NCBI RefSeq assembly: GCF_015711605.1
Contig: NZ_JABTEZ010000001.1
Location: 1,144,001 to 1,208,000 of the forward strand
Source: Planomonospora sp. ID67723
GTDB lineage: Bacteria > Actinomycetota > Actinomycetes > Streptosporangiales > Streptosporangiaceae
DNA: 64,000 bases
Direction: 5' to 3'
Shown here: piece after piece, positions 53,603 to 62,909 of the stretch
How positions within the stretch are numbered: position 1 is the first letter of the stretch
How the letters are laid out: every line of letters starts with the position of its first letter
Made by a program: the position numbers and the translations under genes
The notes under the pieces: model-generated
The model's database searches: none
Told to the model about the DNA's origin: nothing
What the model saw: only the letters and a program-made list of their open reading frames with translations

Positions 53603-55840
53603 TCAGGGAACGATGGGCGTGCCGCCGTTCTCCTCGCCCCAGCCCGGCGGCGGCTCGTCGCCGCCGTCATCGCCGCCATCGTCTCCGCCGTCGCCGCCGT
53701 TGTCCCCGCCGTCGCCGCCCGTGTCAGGCTTCTTGGGAGGCTTGGGCGCGCACCGGCCGGCCGAGCAGCCGCCGAAGCGCTCGGCGTTCACCGGAGTGAA
53801 CGAGGTCGGCTCGACGCCCTTCAACGCGCCCACCATGGACTGCTTCCAGATCCGGCCGGAGATCGTCGCGCCGTACACGTAGGGGTAGTACTTCCCGCCG
53901 ATGGTCACGCCGACCAGGTCGTGCTCGAAGGCTCCCCGGGGGTCGCCGATGCTGACCGCGGAGGCCAGATCCGGGGTGAACCCGGCGAACCAGGCGGCGG
54001 TGTAGGCGTCGGTGGTGCCGGTCTTGCCCGCGGCGGGCCGGCCGATGCCGCCGACCTCCCTCATCGTGCCCTCGGTGAAGACCCGGGACATGATGTGGCT
54101 GGCCGCGTCGGCGACCTCCTCGTCCAGCACCTGCTTGCACTTCGGCTTGTACGGCGTGGCCTTGCCGTACCGGTCGCGGATCTCGGTGATGGCCATCGGC
54201 TTGCAGTAGGCGCCGCGGGCGCCGATCGTCGCGTAGGCGGCGGCGACCGTCACCGGGTCCATCTCGTTGATGCCGAGGGTGAAGGTCTCGAACTCCTTCA
54301 GCGGCTGCCCGTCGGCCCGCTTGATGCCGAGGTTCTTGGCCATCTTGATGGTCTCGCAGAGCCCGACCTCTTCTTCGAGCTTCATGAAGAAGGTGTTCAC
54401 CGAGCCGAGGGTGCCGGTGGTCAGGGTCCTGAAGCCGCCGCCGCCCTCGCTGGAGTTGCGCACCTCGTGGGAGGGCTCGCCGACCCGGTTGCCCTTGCAG
54501 TCGCGGAACGCGCTCTCGCTCGGCGCCCGGTATCCCGAGCCGGTGTTGAAGCCGTCGTTCAGCTTCATCCCCTGGTCGAGTGCGGTGAGCAGGGTGAACG
54601 GCTTGAACGTGGAGCCGGCCTGGAACCCCGCGCCGCCGCCGTGGAGCACGTCGGCCGCGAGGTTGTAGCTCATCTCGTTCTTCTTCTTGTTCTGCCCGAA
54701 GTTCCGGCTGGCGGCCATCGCCTTGATGGCACCGGTGCCGGGGACGACCATCGCCTGCGCGGCGACCGGCTTGTCGGTCGTCTTCACGTAGGTGCGGATG
54801 GCCTTCTCCGAGGCCTCCTGGGCCTGCGGGTCGAGCGTCGTCTTGATCGTCAGGCCGCCGCGCTGGAGGAACTTCTTGCGCGCCTCGGGGGTCTTGCCGA
54901 AGTCCTCGTTGTTGAGGATCTCGTACTGGGCGTAGAGGCAGAAGTAGGGGTACTTGCTCTCCTCGCAGCCGCCGGGGGCCTCGACGTCCTTGAACCCGAG
55001 TTTCTTGGCCTTGGCCTCCGCGGCCTCCTGCGGCGTGATCTTGCCGAGTTCGGCCATCCGGCTCAGCACGATGTTGCGCCGCTCCAGCAGGAGCTGGCGG
55101 GCCGCCTTGCCGGCGTTGGGATCGGTCCGGCTGGGGTTCTGCACGGCTCCCGCCAGTGTGGCGGCCTCCGAGAGGTTCAGCTCGGAGGCGTCCTTCTTGA
55201 AGAACCGCCTGGCGGCGGCCTGGATGCCGTGGGCCCCCGCCCCGAAGTAGGAAATGTTGAGGTAGCGCTCAAGGATCTCGGACTTGGTGTACTTCTGCTC
55301 GATGGCCATCGCGTACCGCAGCTCGTTGAGCTTGCGGGAGAGCGTCGGCGCCTGGGCGGCGGCCTGCTCCTCCTTGGTGTCGGCGCTGTTGACCAGGACG
55401 AGCTTGACGTACTGCTGCGTGATCGAGGAGCCGCCCTGCACGACGCCGCCGCCGGCGAGGTTCTTCATGGCCGCGCGGAAGGTGCCCTCCAGGTCGAGCG
55501 CCCCGTGCTCGTAGAACCGGTAGTCCTCGATCGCGACGATCGCGGTCTTCATGACGTCGGCGATCTGGTCGAGCTTCACCGACTCGCGGTTCTCGAAGTA
55601 GAACTGGGCGAACTCCTTGCCGTCCTTGTCGAGGAGGATGGTCCGCTCGGGGAGCGGGGGCTCCTTGAGCTCCTCCGCCTTCAGGTTCAGCTCCTCCGTC
55701 GCGGACTTCACGGTCACGCCCGCGCCGCCCACCGCCGGTAGCGCGATGGCAGCGACCAGCACACCTGCGGCAGCGGCCGCGGCGCCCAGCCGCAGCACGC
55801 TTCCGACTGCCGATCTCTGATCTTTGCCTTGAGCTTGCAC
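53603..55840 (-). CDS. ponA: Bifunctional penicillin-binding protein (GT51 transglycosylase-transpeptidase)
   Basis: A 745-residue class A PBP. An N-terminal anchor (AAAAAGVLVAAIALPAVGG) is followed by GT51 motifs (AIVAIEDYRFYEHG, GGSSITQQYVK, RKLNELRYA, ILERYLN). The transpeptidase has the nucleophile in GSTFKPF, SVN in LGSVNTF, and GKTGTT. The extracytoplasmic tail ends in Gly/Asp repeats (GGDGGDNGGD); no PASTA domain. It polymerises and crosslinks peptidoglycan. GTG 55840. Divergent from wblA, an arrangement matching ponA2-whiB4 of M. tuberculosis (from memory). Confidence 0.95.
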   Translation of the reverse strand: MQAQGKDQRSAVGSVLRLGAAAAAAGVLVAAIALPAVGGAGVTVKSATEELNLKAEELKEPPLPERTILLDKDGKEFAQFYFENRESVKLDQIADVMKTAIVAIEDYRFYEHGALDLEGTFRAAMKNLAGGGVVQGGSSITQQYVKLVLVNSADTKEEQAAAQAPTLSRKLNELRYAMAIEQKYTKSEILERYLNISYFGAGAHGIQAAARRFFKKDASELNLSEAATLAGAVQNPSRTDPNAGKAARQLLLERRNIVLSRMAELGKITPQEAAEAKAKKLGFKDVEAPGGCEESKYPYFCLYAQYEILNNEDFGKTPEARKKFLQRGGLTIKTTLDPQAQEASEKAIRTYVKTTDKPVAAQAMVVPGTGAIKAMAASRNFGQNKKKNEMSYNLAADVLHGGGAGFQAGSTFKPFTLLTALDQGMKLNDGFNTGSGYRAPSESAFRDCKGNRVGEPSHEVRNSSEGGGGFRTLTTGTLGSVNTFFMKLEEEVGLCETIKMAKNLGIKRADGQPLKEFETFTLGINEMDPVTVAAAYATIGARGAYCKPMAITEIRDRYGKATPYKPKCKQVLDEEVADAASHIMSRVFTEGTMREVGGIGRPAAGKTGTTDAYTAAWFAGFTPDLASAVSIGDPRGAFEHDLVGVTIGGKYYPYVYGATISGRIWKQSMVGALKGVEPTSFTPVNAERFGGCSAGRCAPKPPKKPDTGGDGGDNGGDGGDDGGDDGGDEPPPGWGEENGGTPIVP

Positions 55841-55899
55841 GAGTCCAAGAGTACGTCGGGCGGATGGTCCAAACGGTAACGGAGCACTATTTACGCTTG

Positions 55900-55919
55900 C
55901 CGTACCTCTCCGTACCTCT
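55900..55919 (-). repeat. 10-bp direct repeat upstream of the PBP gene
   Basis: CCGTACCTCT occurs twice in tandem (55900-55909, 55910-55919) about 60 bases upstream of the PBP start; possible regulator site. A CCACATG-N12-CATGTGG inverted repeat lies at 55951-55976 toward wblA. Confidence 0.5.
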
Positions 55920-56116
55920 GCCCGGGCAAGAGGTAACTAGTCATTCCCGGCCACATGACCGCCCATGACCATGTGGGAAATTGGTCCCGCCGGGGTCTGT
56001 CCGCCCCAACGTCTGATTGCGTACGGTCTCTTTCTGCGGCAACTGAATACAAGGCTCGACGACCGCGCCCGTCGGCCCCCAAGTCACGACTGACCACCTA
56101 AGGGGAGTGGGGTCGA

Positions 56117-56413
56117 ATGTGGATCACGGATTGGACCTCCAATGCGGCTTGTAAGGGTGCGGATCCTGACGCTCTGTTCGTTCAGGGCGCTGCCCAGAAC
56201 CGGGCGAAGCTGATCTGCCGGGGGTGCCCGGTCCGTACCGAGTGCCTCGCCGACGCGCTGGACAACCGCATCGAGTTCGGGGTGTGGGGCGGGATGACGG
56301 AGCGCGAGCGCCGGGCCCTGCTGCGCCGGCGGCCGGATGTCGACTCCTGGCGGGAGCTTCTGGAGTTCGCCAAGGAAGAGTACGAGCGGACGAACGAGCT
56401 GATCGCCGGCTGA
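56117..56413 (+). CDS. wblA: WhiB-family iron-sulfur regulator
   Basis: A 98-residue protein with four cluster-ligating Cys (C12, C34, C37, C43: LICRGCPVRTEC), the GVWGG turn and the basic RERRALLRRRP tail. The sequence and its position beside the PBP and ArsA-like genes match Streptomyces WblA and M. tuberculosis WhiB4, which bind an O2/NO-sensitive [4Fe-4S] cluster and act on development or redox response. AAGGGGAG lies upstream of ATG 56117. The 276-base shared upstream region probably holds divergent promoters. Confidence 0.95.
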   Translation: MWITDWTSNAACKGADPDALFVQGAAQNRAKLICRGCPVRTECLADALDNRIEFGVWGGMTERERRALLRRRPDVDSWRELLEFAKEEYERTNELIAG

Positions 56414-56444
56414 GTCCGGGCCCGCGCTCCCTGCGACGCCCCGC

Positions 56445-56472
56445 CCCGCGAACCGCTTCCTCCGTTCGCGGG
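56445..56472. terminator. Bidirectional terminator
   Basis: A 9-bp stem (56445-56453 with 56464-56472) between the convergent wblA and ArsA-type genes. Confidence 0.6.
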
Positions 56473-56511
56473 CGGGTCGGGCGGAGCGCCGCCTGATCAC
56501 CGGTGGCCGGG

Positions 56512-57642
56512 CTACTGGGCGGCCAGCAACGCGCCCACCTGGCGCAGTCCCTCCAGGTCGTGCACGTCCGCGGGCATCGCGGGGACCTGTGCCACCGGCA
56601 CCGTGGGGTGGGCGGAGACGAAGTGCTCCTGCTGGCGATGCTCGCGCGCGGCCAGCTGCATGCGTCCGGCGTGCAGCCGCAGCACCGCGGCGGTCAGCTC
56701 GTGCTCGCCGCGTGTCTCCAGGTCTTCCGCCGCGGCCGTGCTCCGTGCGGCCGACAGCGCGCTCGCGGGCGAGCGGTGCACCCGGTTGACCACGAGCCCG
56801 GCCAGGGGCATGCGCTCCTCGGCCAGCCGTTCCACGAAGTACGACGCCTCGCGCATCGCGTCCCTCTCGGGGGCGGCGACGACCACGAACGCGGTCCCGG
56901 GCGCCTGCAGCAGGTTGTAGGTCTGCTCGGCCCTGGCCCGGAACCCGCCGAAGACGGCGTCCAGGGCGGAGACGAACGTCTGCAGGTCCTTGAGGACCTG
57001 CGCGCCCAGCAGTTTGGTCATCGCTCCGGCGACGAGCCCGAACCCCGCGTTGAGCAGTTTGAAGGCGCTGCGCCCGCCCGCCTTGGCGGGGGCGGTCAGC
57101 ATGCGGATGAAACGGCCGTCGAGGAAGCGGCCGAGCCGTTCCGGCGCGTCCAGGAAGTCCAGCGCGGAGCGGGACGGCGGAGTGTCCACGATGATCAGGT
57201 CCCATTCGCCCGACCGGCGGAGCTGGCCGAGCTTCTCCATCGCCATGTATTCCTGCGTGCCGGAGAAGCTGGATGAAAGAGACTGATAAAAGGGATTTGT
57301 CAGAATCTGGCGGGCTCGCTCCGGGTCTGCGTGCGCCTCGATGATCTCATCGAAGGTCCGCTTCATGTCGAGCATCATGGCGTGCAGCGTGCCCTCGCCC
57401 TCCACTCCCGCGACGGGCCGGGGCGTGTTGTCGAGCTCGGACAGGCCCATCGACTGGGCCAGCCGCCGCGCCGGGTCCACGGTGAGGACGACCGCGCTCC
57501 GGCCGCGTTCGGCGGCGCGCAGGCCCAGGGCGGCCGCGGTGGTGGTCTTGCCGACGCCGCCGGCGCCGCAGCAGACGATGATCCGGGTGTCCGGGTCGTC
57601 AATGATCGCGTCGAGGTCGAGAACCGGGACGTTCTTCACCAT
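56512..57642 (-). CDS. ArsA-family ATPase (second of a tandem pair)
   Basis: A 376-residue deviant Walker-type ATPase. The P-loop is CGAGGVGKTTTAAALG (residue about 26), then LTVDPARRLAQS and LIIVDTPPSRSALDFLD (switch II). The family covers arsenite pumps and Get3-like tail-anchored protein chaperones; here no CxxC pair or ArsB is present, so arsenic is unlikely. In mycobacteria the paralogous pair forms a complex (Rv3679-Rv3680, from memory). ATG 57642 or the adjacent GTG 57639 may be the start. Confidence 0.9.
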   Translation of the reverse strand: MVKNVPVLDLDAIIDDPDTRIIVCCGAGGVGKTTTAAALGLRAAERGRSAVVLTVDPARRLAQSMGLSELDNTPRPVAGVEGEGTLHAMMLDMKRTFDEIIEAHADPERARQILTNPFYQSLSSSFSGTQEYMAMEKLGQLRRSGEWDLIIVDTPPSRSALDFLDAPERLGRFLDGRFIRMLTAPAKAGGRSAFKLLNAGFGLVAGAMTKLLGAQVLKDLQTFVSALDAVFGGFRARAEQTYNLLQAPGTAFVVVAAPERDAMREASYFVERLAEERMPLAGLVVNRVHRSPASALSAARSTAAAEDLETRGEHELTAAVLRLHAGRMQLAAREHRQQEHFVSAHPTVPVAQVPAMPADVHDLEGLRQVGALLAAQ

Positions 57643-57766
57643 GCTCCCTGGGTCGTGGTTCTCCGGATCCTGTTCACGGGGTCTCCGTCCGGCGGGTGCC
57701 GCGAGCGCGGTCCTCCTCCGCCCGCGGCGTTCGCGATGCCGCCGCGCCCGTGGCCTGCTCGCTCAT

Positions 57767-58767
57767 GCCGCCCCCTGTGCGCGGATCGACTCGGCCAGCT
57801 CGTACAGCCCCGCCAGGTCCACCCCGTCCGTCAGCAGCGGCAGCTCGTAGCGGGGGCGGCCGGAGGCGTCGAGGGAGACACGCTCCTGGCGCTCCAGCTC
57901 GGTACGGCGCGCATGCTCGGTGATCTCCCCGGCGAGGGCCTCGGCCAGGGCGGCGGCGTTCGGGCCGCCGTCGGTCAGCCCGGCCGCCTTGAGGCCCAGG
58001 CTCAGCTCCGTCGGGTCGAACCGTCCGGCGGAGGCGGCGTCGAGGACCGCCTGGGGCAGCTCGGAGGTCCGGATCATGTTGATGAAGACGCCGCCGGCCG
58101 GCAGGCCCGCCTCGCGGAGCTCGGTGATCCCGTCGAGGGTCTCCTGCACCGGCATCTCCTCCAGGAGCGTGACGAAGTGCACGGCGGTCTCGGGAGAGGA
58201 CACGACCCCGTTCACGAGGTCGGCGTGGTTCTTGATCGGCCCCACCCTGGCCAGGCCGGCGACCTCGTTGGTGACGTTCAGGAAGCGCACGATCCGGCCG
58301 GTCGGCGGCGCGTCGAGCACGACCGCGTCGTAGACCCTCCGGCCGTCCTTGCCCCTGCGCCGGACGGCCTCACTGGTCTTGCCCGTCACGAGGACGTCGC
58401 GGAAGCCCGGGGCGATCGTGGTGGCGAAGTCGACGATGCCCATCTTGCTCAGCGCCCGGCCCGCCCGGCGCATGCCGTAGAACATCTCGAGGTATTCGAG
58501 CATGGCCTCTTCGGGATCGATGGCCAGGGCGTGGACGTCCCCGCCGCCGGGCGCGACGGCGATCCGCCGCTCCTCGTACGGCAGCGGCGGCAGGTCGAAG
58601 ACCTGGGCGATGCCCTGCCGCCCCTCGACCTCGACCAGGAGCACCTTCCGGCCCTCCGCGGCCAGGGCGAGGGCCAGTGCGGCGGCCACCGTGGTCTTGC
58701 CGGTGCCGCCCTTGCCGGTGACGACGTGGAGCCGTACACCGTCCCAGTCGGTATCGTGCGAACTCAC
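57767..58767 (-). CDS. ArsA-family ATPase (first of a tandem pair)
   Basis: A protein of about 334 residues with P-loop TGKGGTGKTTVAAALALALAA and LVEVEGRQGIAQVFDLPPLP (switch region), LDAPPTGRIVRFLN and a helical C-terminus. It lacks Cys ligands. It lies upstream of the second ArsA gene with about 120 bases between; the gap contains a 30-codon ATG frame overlapping its end (ATGA), which may be a leader or nothing. GTG 58767 fits the family start (VSSHDTDW); a TTG upstream is possible. Confidence 0.88.
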
Positions 58768-58875
58768 GTTTCGAAGGCTACCCAACGGTTACTTGGCGAT
58801 TCGCGGTGGCCGCCGTTTGGGACGCGGCTCACACCGCCGGGGTCCGTGCCCGGCCCGCTCGCTAATCTGTCTCGC

Positions 58876-59031
58876 ATGACGAAATGGGAGTACTCGACTG
58901 TGCCGCTGCTGGTCCATGCGACCAAGCAGATTCTCGACAACTGGGGCCAGGACGGCTGGGAGCTCGTCCAGGTCGTGCCGGGGCCGAACCCCGAGCAGCT
59001 GGTCGCCTACCTGAAGCGCCCGAAGGAGTAG
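58876..59031 (+). CDS. DUF4177 small protein
   Basis: A 51-residue protein: TKWEYSTVPLLVHATKQILD then WGQDGWELVQVVPGP, a compact DUF4177 fold. It is short enough to be missed by length cut-offs. Its stop is 5 bases before ridA, and its end provides the AAGGAG ribosome binding site of that gene. Same position as M. tuberculosis Rv3678A (from memory). Function unknown. Confidence 0.88.
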   Translation: MTKWEYSTVPLLVHATKQILDNWGQDGWELVQVVPGPNPEQLVAYLKRPKE

Positions 59032-59035
59032 GCGG

Positions 59036-59494
59036 GTGTCTCCGGAGGAGAGGCTCGCCGAGCTGGGCCTGACCCTGCCCGAGGTCGTGGTGCCGCTGGC
59101 GTCGTACGTCCCGGCGGTCCGTTCGGGTGACCACGTCTACACCTCGGGCCAGATCCCGATGGTGGACGGCAAGCTCGCGGCCACCGGCAAGGTCGGCGCG
59201 GAAGTGGGCGCCGACGAGGCCCGCGACCTCGCCAGGATCTGCGCGCTCAACGCCCTGGCCGCGGTCGCGTCGGTGGCCGGCGGCCTGTCGAACGTGGTCC
59301 GGATCGTCAAGGTCGTCGGCTTCGTGGCCAGCACCCCCGACTTCACCGGCCACCCGCAGGTCGTCAACGGGGCCAGCGAGCTGCTCGGCGAGGTGTTCGG
59401 CGAGGCGGGCAAGCACGCCCGCAGCGCGGTGGGCGTCGCGGTCCTCCCGCTGGACGCGCCGGTCGAGGTCGAGCTGATCGCTGAGGTCCGCTGA
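59036..59494 (+). CDS. RidA/YjgF/UK114 family protein
   Basis: A 152-residue protein: HVYTSGQIPMVDGKLAATGK near the N-terminus, then NVVRIVKVVGFVAS, FTGHPQVVNGASELL and the terminal VAVLPLDAPVEVELIAEVR. Family members are trimeric enamine/imine deaminases that remove reactive intermediates from PLP chemistry. The catalytic Arg of archetypal RidA is not obvious in the equivalent position, so it may be a non-deaminating subgroup. GTG 59036 has AAGGAG 7 bases upstream. Confidence 0.92.
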   Translation: MSPEERLAELGLTLPEVVVPLASYVPAVRSGDHVYTSGQIPMVDGKLAATGKVGAEVGADEARDLARICALNALAAVASVAGGLSNVVRIVKVVGFVASTPDFTGHPQVVNGASELLGEVFGEAGKHARSAVGVAVLPLDAPVEVELIAEVR

Positions 59495-59572
59495 CGGGTG
59501 ATTGTCCGGGACGTGAGCCGTACCACATGATGGACCCGGAAACCGAGTTATGTTCGGGTGAAAGGTTCGGAT

Positions 59573-60400
59573 ATGGGTGGAATTCCGCTCCCGGGGGAGT
59601 TCGGCGAGCGTGCGCGCGACATTCTGGCCGGGCGGGTGAAGCCCGTCCCGGCCAGGGATGCCGCCACCGTGGCCGTCCTCCGCGAGGGCGTCAAGGTCTA
59701 CCTGCTCCGGAGGAAGGCGAGCATGGCCTTCGCGGCGGGGGCCTACGTCTTCCCCGGCGGCTCGGTGGACCCGCGGGACACCGACCACGCGATCGCCTGG
59801 ACCGGGCCCTCGCCGGCCAGATGGGGTGAGGTCTTCGGCGCCGACGAGAAGACCGCGCGGGGCCTGGTCTGCGCGGCCGTACGCGAGACGTTCGAGGAGT
59901 CGGGCGTGCTGCTCGCCGGGCCGTCACCGGAGTCCGTCGTGGCCGACACCACCGGCGACGACTGGGAGGCCGACCGGCTCGCGCTGATCGGCCGGAGCCT
60001 CTCCTTCGCCGACTTCCTGGACAAGCGCGGCCTGGTCCTCCGCGCCGACCTGCTGCGCCCCTGGGCGCACTGGATCACCCCCGAGGTCGAGGCCAAGCGG
60101 TTCGACACCCGGTTCTTCGTCGCCGCGCTCCCGCCCGGCCAGCGCACCCGCGACGTCGGCGGCGAGGCCGACCAGGTGGCCTGGATACGGCCGGCGGAGG
60201 CGGTCGAGCAGGCCAAGGCCGGCCAGATCTTCCTGATGCCGCCGACCTACCGGACCCTGAAAGAGCTGGCCTCCTACGAGAAGGTCGCCGACGTGCTGGA
60301 GACCGAGCGGGAGATCGTCACCTTGATGCCGAGGATCGCCGAGGTGGACGGCGAGATGCACATCGTGCTCGACGACGACTACAGGTTCGGCGCGGCGTGA
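59573..60400 (+). CDS. NUDIX hydrolase
   Basis: A 275-residue protein. FPGGSVDPRD and AVRETFEESGVLL give the Nudix box (GX5EX7REXXEEXG with an enlarged insertion). It resembles the NUDT19-like hydrolase group that cleaves CoA derivatives. ATG 59573 follows AAAGG by 7 bases and is preferred to the GTG at 59558. Lies between ridA and an MBL gene. Confidence 0.9.
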   Translation: MGGIPLPGEFGERARDILAGRVKPVPARDAATVAVLREGVKVYLLRRKASMAFAAGAYVFPGGSVDPRDTDHAIAWTGPSPARWGEVFGADEKTARGLVCAAVRETFEESGVLLAGPSPESVVADTTGDDWEADRLALIGRSLSFADFLDKRGLVLRADLLRPWAHWITPEVEAKRFDTRFFVAALPPGQRTRDVGGEADQVAWIRPAEAVEQAKAGQIFLMPPTYRTLKELASYEKVADVLETEREIVTLMPRIAEVDGEMHIVLDDDYRFGAA

Positions 60401-60452
60401 GCGGGCGGAGCGGTGGGCGCGGAGTGCCCGGGCCGCCGGACGAGGGGACCGC

Positions 60453-61277
60453 ATGAGCGGGCTGCGGATTCCGCTGGAGGGGCCGGACGGGGCGGGCACG
60501 CCGCACACGCTCAACCTGCTCGCCCCGAACCCGTCGCCGATGACCCTGGACGGCACCAACACCTGGGTGGTCGGGCAGGGCGAGGAGGTGCTGGTCGTCG
60601 ACCCCGGGCCTGACGACGAGGGGCACCTGGCCCGGGTCGCGGGGCACCTGCGGGACCGCAGGGTCGTCGCGATCCTGCTCACCCACGGTCACCACGACCA
60701 CAGCGGGGGCGCCCGGGCCTTCGCCGGCCTGGTCGGAGCGCCGGTGCGGGCGCTGGACCCGCGGCACCGGCTCGGCGACGAGGGGCTCGCCGACGGCGAC
60801 GTGGTCGTCGCGGGCGGGGTCGAGCTCCACGTGGTCGGCACGCCCGGCCACTCGTTCGACTCGCTCTGCTTCTGGCTGCCGGAGGACCGGGCGATGCTCA
60901 CCGGGGACACCGTGCTCGGCCGGGGCACCACCGTGATCGCCCCGGACGGCGACCTGGCCGACTATCTCCGTTCCCTGGACCGGCTGCGCGCCACCGCCGA
61001 GCGGGTCGGAGCCGAAGCGCTGCTGCCCGGTCACGGCCCGGTGCTGCCGGACCCGATCGCCGCCCTGGACGGGTACGTCGCGCACCGCAGGCAGCGCCTG
61101 GACCAGATCCGGCGGGCGCGCGGGCAGGGCGCCGCCACGCCGCTGGAGATCGTCGAGATCGTCTACGCGGACGTGGACCGCTCGCTCTGGCCCGCGGCCG
61201 AGATGTCGGTCCGGGCCCAGCTGGAGTATCTCGACGGGCTCAGCGCGAACGGTTGTGCAGGCGCTCCATGTCCATGA
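60453..61277 (+). CDS. MBL-fold hydrolase
   Basis: A 274-residue metallo-beta-lactamase fold protein: MTLDGTNTWVVG, VVDPGP, THGHHDHSGGARAFA, VGTPGHSFDSLCFWLP, LTGDTVLGRG and LLPGHGPVL. It resembles LACTB2-type endoribonucleases/hydrolases. Its 3' end overlaps the convergent crp gene by 38 bases, so the two transcripts are antisense at their ends. Position equals M. tuberculosis Rv3677c (from memory). Confidence 0.92.
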   Translation: MSGLRIPLEGPDGAGTPHTLNLLAPNPSPMTLDGTNTWVVGQGEEVLVVDPGPDDEGHLARVAGHLRDRRVVAILLTHGHHDHSGGARAFAGLVGAPVRALDPRHRLGDEGLADGDVVVAGGVELHVVGTPGHSFDSLCFWLPEDRAMLTGDTVLGRGTTVIAPDGDLADYLRSLDRLRATAERVGAEALLPGHGPVLPDPIAALDGYVAHRRQRLDQIRRARGQGAATPLEIVEIVYADVDRSLWPAAEMSVRAQLEYLDGLSANGCAGAPCP

Positions 61278-61920
61278 TGACCACGGCCTTGGCCTCGATG
61301 CGCAACCAGCCGCGCTGGGCGAAGTCGGCCAGGGCCTTGTTCACGGTCTCGCGCGAGGCCCCGACCAGCTGAGCCAGCTCCTCCTGGGTGAGGTCGTGGT
61401 GGACCCGGACGCCGTCGTCGACCTTCTGGCCGAACCGGTCGGCCAGGTCGATCAGGGCCTTGGCGACCCGTCCGGGAACGTCGGTGAAGACCAGGTCGGC
61501 CAGCACGTCGTTGGTACGGCGCAGCCGCTGGGCCAGGGCGCGCAGCAGGTGCAGGGCGACCTCGGGGCGGCCGGTCAGCCAGGGGCGCAGGTCGTCGTGG
61601 CCGAGCCCGGCGAGCCGGACGTCGGTCAGGGCGATGGCGGAGGCCGTACGGGGACGGGGGTCGAACAGCGACAGCTCACCGAACATCTCGCTCGGGCCGA
61701 GCACGCTGAGCAGGTTCTCCCGGCCGTCGGGCGCGGTCCTGGAGAGCTTGATCTTGCCTTCGAGAACGACGTAGAGCCGGTCGCCGGTCTCGTTCTCGCT
61801 GAAGAGGGTCTGTCCCTTGGAGAGCCGGACCTCGGAGATGCTCGTGCGCAGGGCGGCCGCGCTCTCGCGGTCGAGCGCGGCGAAGAGAGGGGCCTTGCCC
61901 AGCACGTCTTCGGTGTTCAC
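61240..61920 (-). CDS. crp: Crp/Fnr-family cAMP receptor protein
   Basis: A 226-residue protein. The cyclic-nucleotide domain has FGELSLFDPRPRTASAIAL (phosphate-binding cassette with R-T) and the C-terminal winged helix LTQEELAQLVGASRETVNKA, then RGWLRIEA. It corresponds to M. tuberculosis Rv3676/C. glutamicum GlxR, global regulators of carbon and energy genes. GTG 61920 follows AAGGAGG by about 5 bases; the frame upstream is not needed. Divergent from nth; no clear Crp site was recognised in the 174-base gap. Confidence 0.94.
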   Translation of the reverse strand: MNTEDVLGKAPLFAALDRESAAALRTSISEVRLSKGQTLFSENETGDRLYVVLEGKIKLSRTAPDGRENLLSVLGPSEMFGELSLFDPRPRTASAIALTDVRLAGLGHDDLRPWLTGRPEVALHLLRALAQRLRRTNDVLADLVFTDVPGRVAKALIDLADRFGQKVDDGVRVHHDLTQEELAQLVGASRETVNKALADFAQRGWLRIEAKAVVIMDMERLHNRSR

Positions 61921-62094
61921 GATGCCTCCTTGTTCACGGCTCACCCATCGTCGGCCGGTTCGCCGCACTCGTGTGGTGCTGTCACGAACGCCGCATTCTT
62001 CGTCTCCGGTATCCGCAACAGCCATTGTGACCTATCCCACCGCCCGCCCTCCAAGGGCCCCGTGGGAACGGACGGGTGCGCATAGGCTGTCGGG

Positions 62095-62814
62095 ATGCCC
62101 CGTGAAGACAGTCCGGCGGGCGAGTCCCGGCTGGCGCTGGTCCGCCGCGCCCGGCGGATGGACCGGATCCTGGCGGAGACCTACCCCGACGCCCACTGCG
62201 AGCTCGACTTCGGCGACCCGCTCCAGTTGCTCGTCGCCACGATCCTGTCCGCCCAGTGCACTGACAAGCGGGTCAACATGGTCACACCCGCGCTTTTTGC
62301 GAAATATCAGTCCGCAGAAGACTACGCCGGGGCGAACCGGGCCGAGCTGGAGGGGATCATCCGGTCCACCGGGTTCTTCCGGGCCAAGGCCAACAGCATC
62401 ATCGGCATGGCCCAGACCCTGTGCGAGCGCTACGGCGGAGAGGTCCCGGGAAAGCTGAAAGATCTGGTGACGCTGCCGGGCGTCGGCCGCAAGACCGCCA
62501 ACGTGGTCCTCGGCAACGCGTTCGGCGTCCCCGGGATCACCGTGGACACCCACTTCCAGCGGCTCACCCGGCGCTTCGGCTGGACCGCGGAGACGGACCC
62601 GGTCAAGATCGAGCACGTCGTCGGCGAGTTGATCCCGAGGCGGGAGTGGACGATGATGTCCCACCGCCTGATCTGGCACGGCCGCCGCATCTGCCACGCG
62701 CGCAGGCCCGCCTGCGGCGCCTGCCCGCTGGCCGCCCTCTGCCCGTCGTACGGCACCGGCCCCGCCGACCCTGCGGAGGCCGCGAAACTGGTCCGTCCCG
62801 GCCCCTTCTCGTAG
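62095..62814 (+). CDS. nth: Endonuclease III
   Basis: A 239-residue base-excision repair glycosylase/AP lyase. The helix-hairpin-helix [15 protein letters not shown] contains the catalytic Lys, and [14 protein letters not shown] the catalytic Asp. The C-terminal [4Fe-4S] loop is C-x6-C-x2-C-x5-C ([17 protein letters not shown]). It removes oxidised pyrimidines. Divergent from crp as in other actinobacteria. Confidence 0.96.
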   Translation: MPREDSPAGESRLALVRRARRMDRILAETYPDAHCELDFGDPLQLLVATILSAQCTDKRVNMVTPALFAKYQSAEDYAGANRAELEGIIRSTGFFRAKANSIIGMAQTLCERYGGEVPGKLKDLVTLPGVGRKTANVVLGNAFGVPGITVDTHFQRLTRRFGWTAETDPVKIEHVVGELIPRREWTMMSHRLIWHGRRICHARRPACGACPLAALCPSYGTGPADPAEAAKLVRPGPFS

Positions 62815-62909
62815 TGGGCCCGATACCGGCCGGACCAACGGATTCGGGACCCGGTGGCCGGGAAGCACGGGCGGGCGGTGCCGCGTTGGAGAGGATCGGA
62901 GGTGTGGCC

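Noticed and set aside
57331-59031. 566-residue plus-strand frame across the ArsA genes
   Set aside because: Only its last 51 codons (DUF4177, from 58876) are real. The rest is antisense shadow of the ArsA ATPases.
61921-62094. Crp-binding site in the crp-nth gap
   Set aside because: A GTG...CAC pair was seen at about 61970-61990 but the half-site spacing does not match the TGTGA-N6-TCACA pattern.
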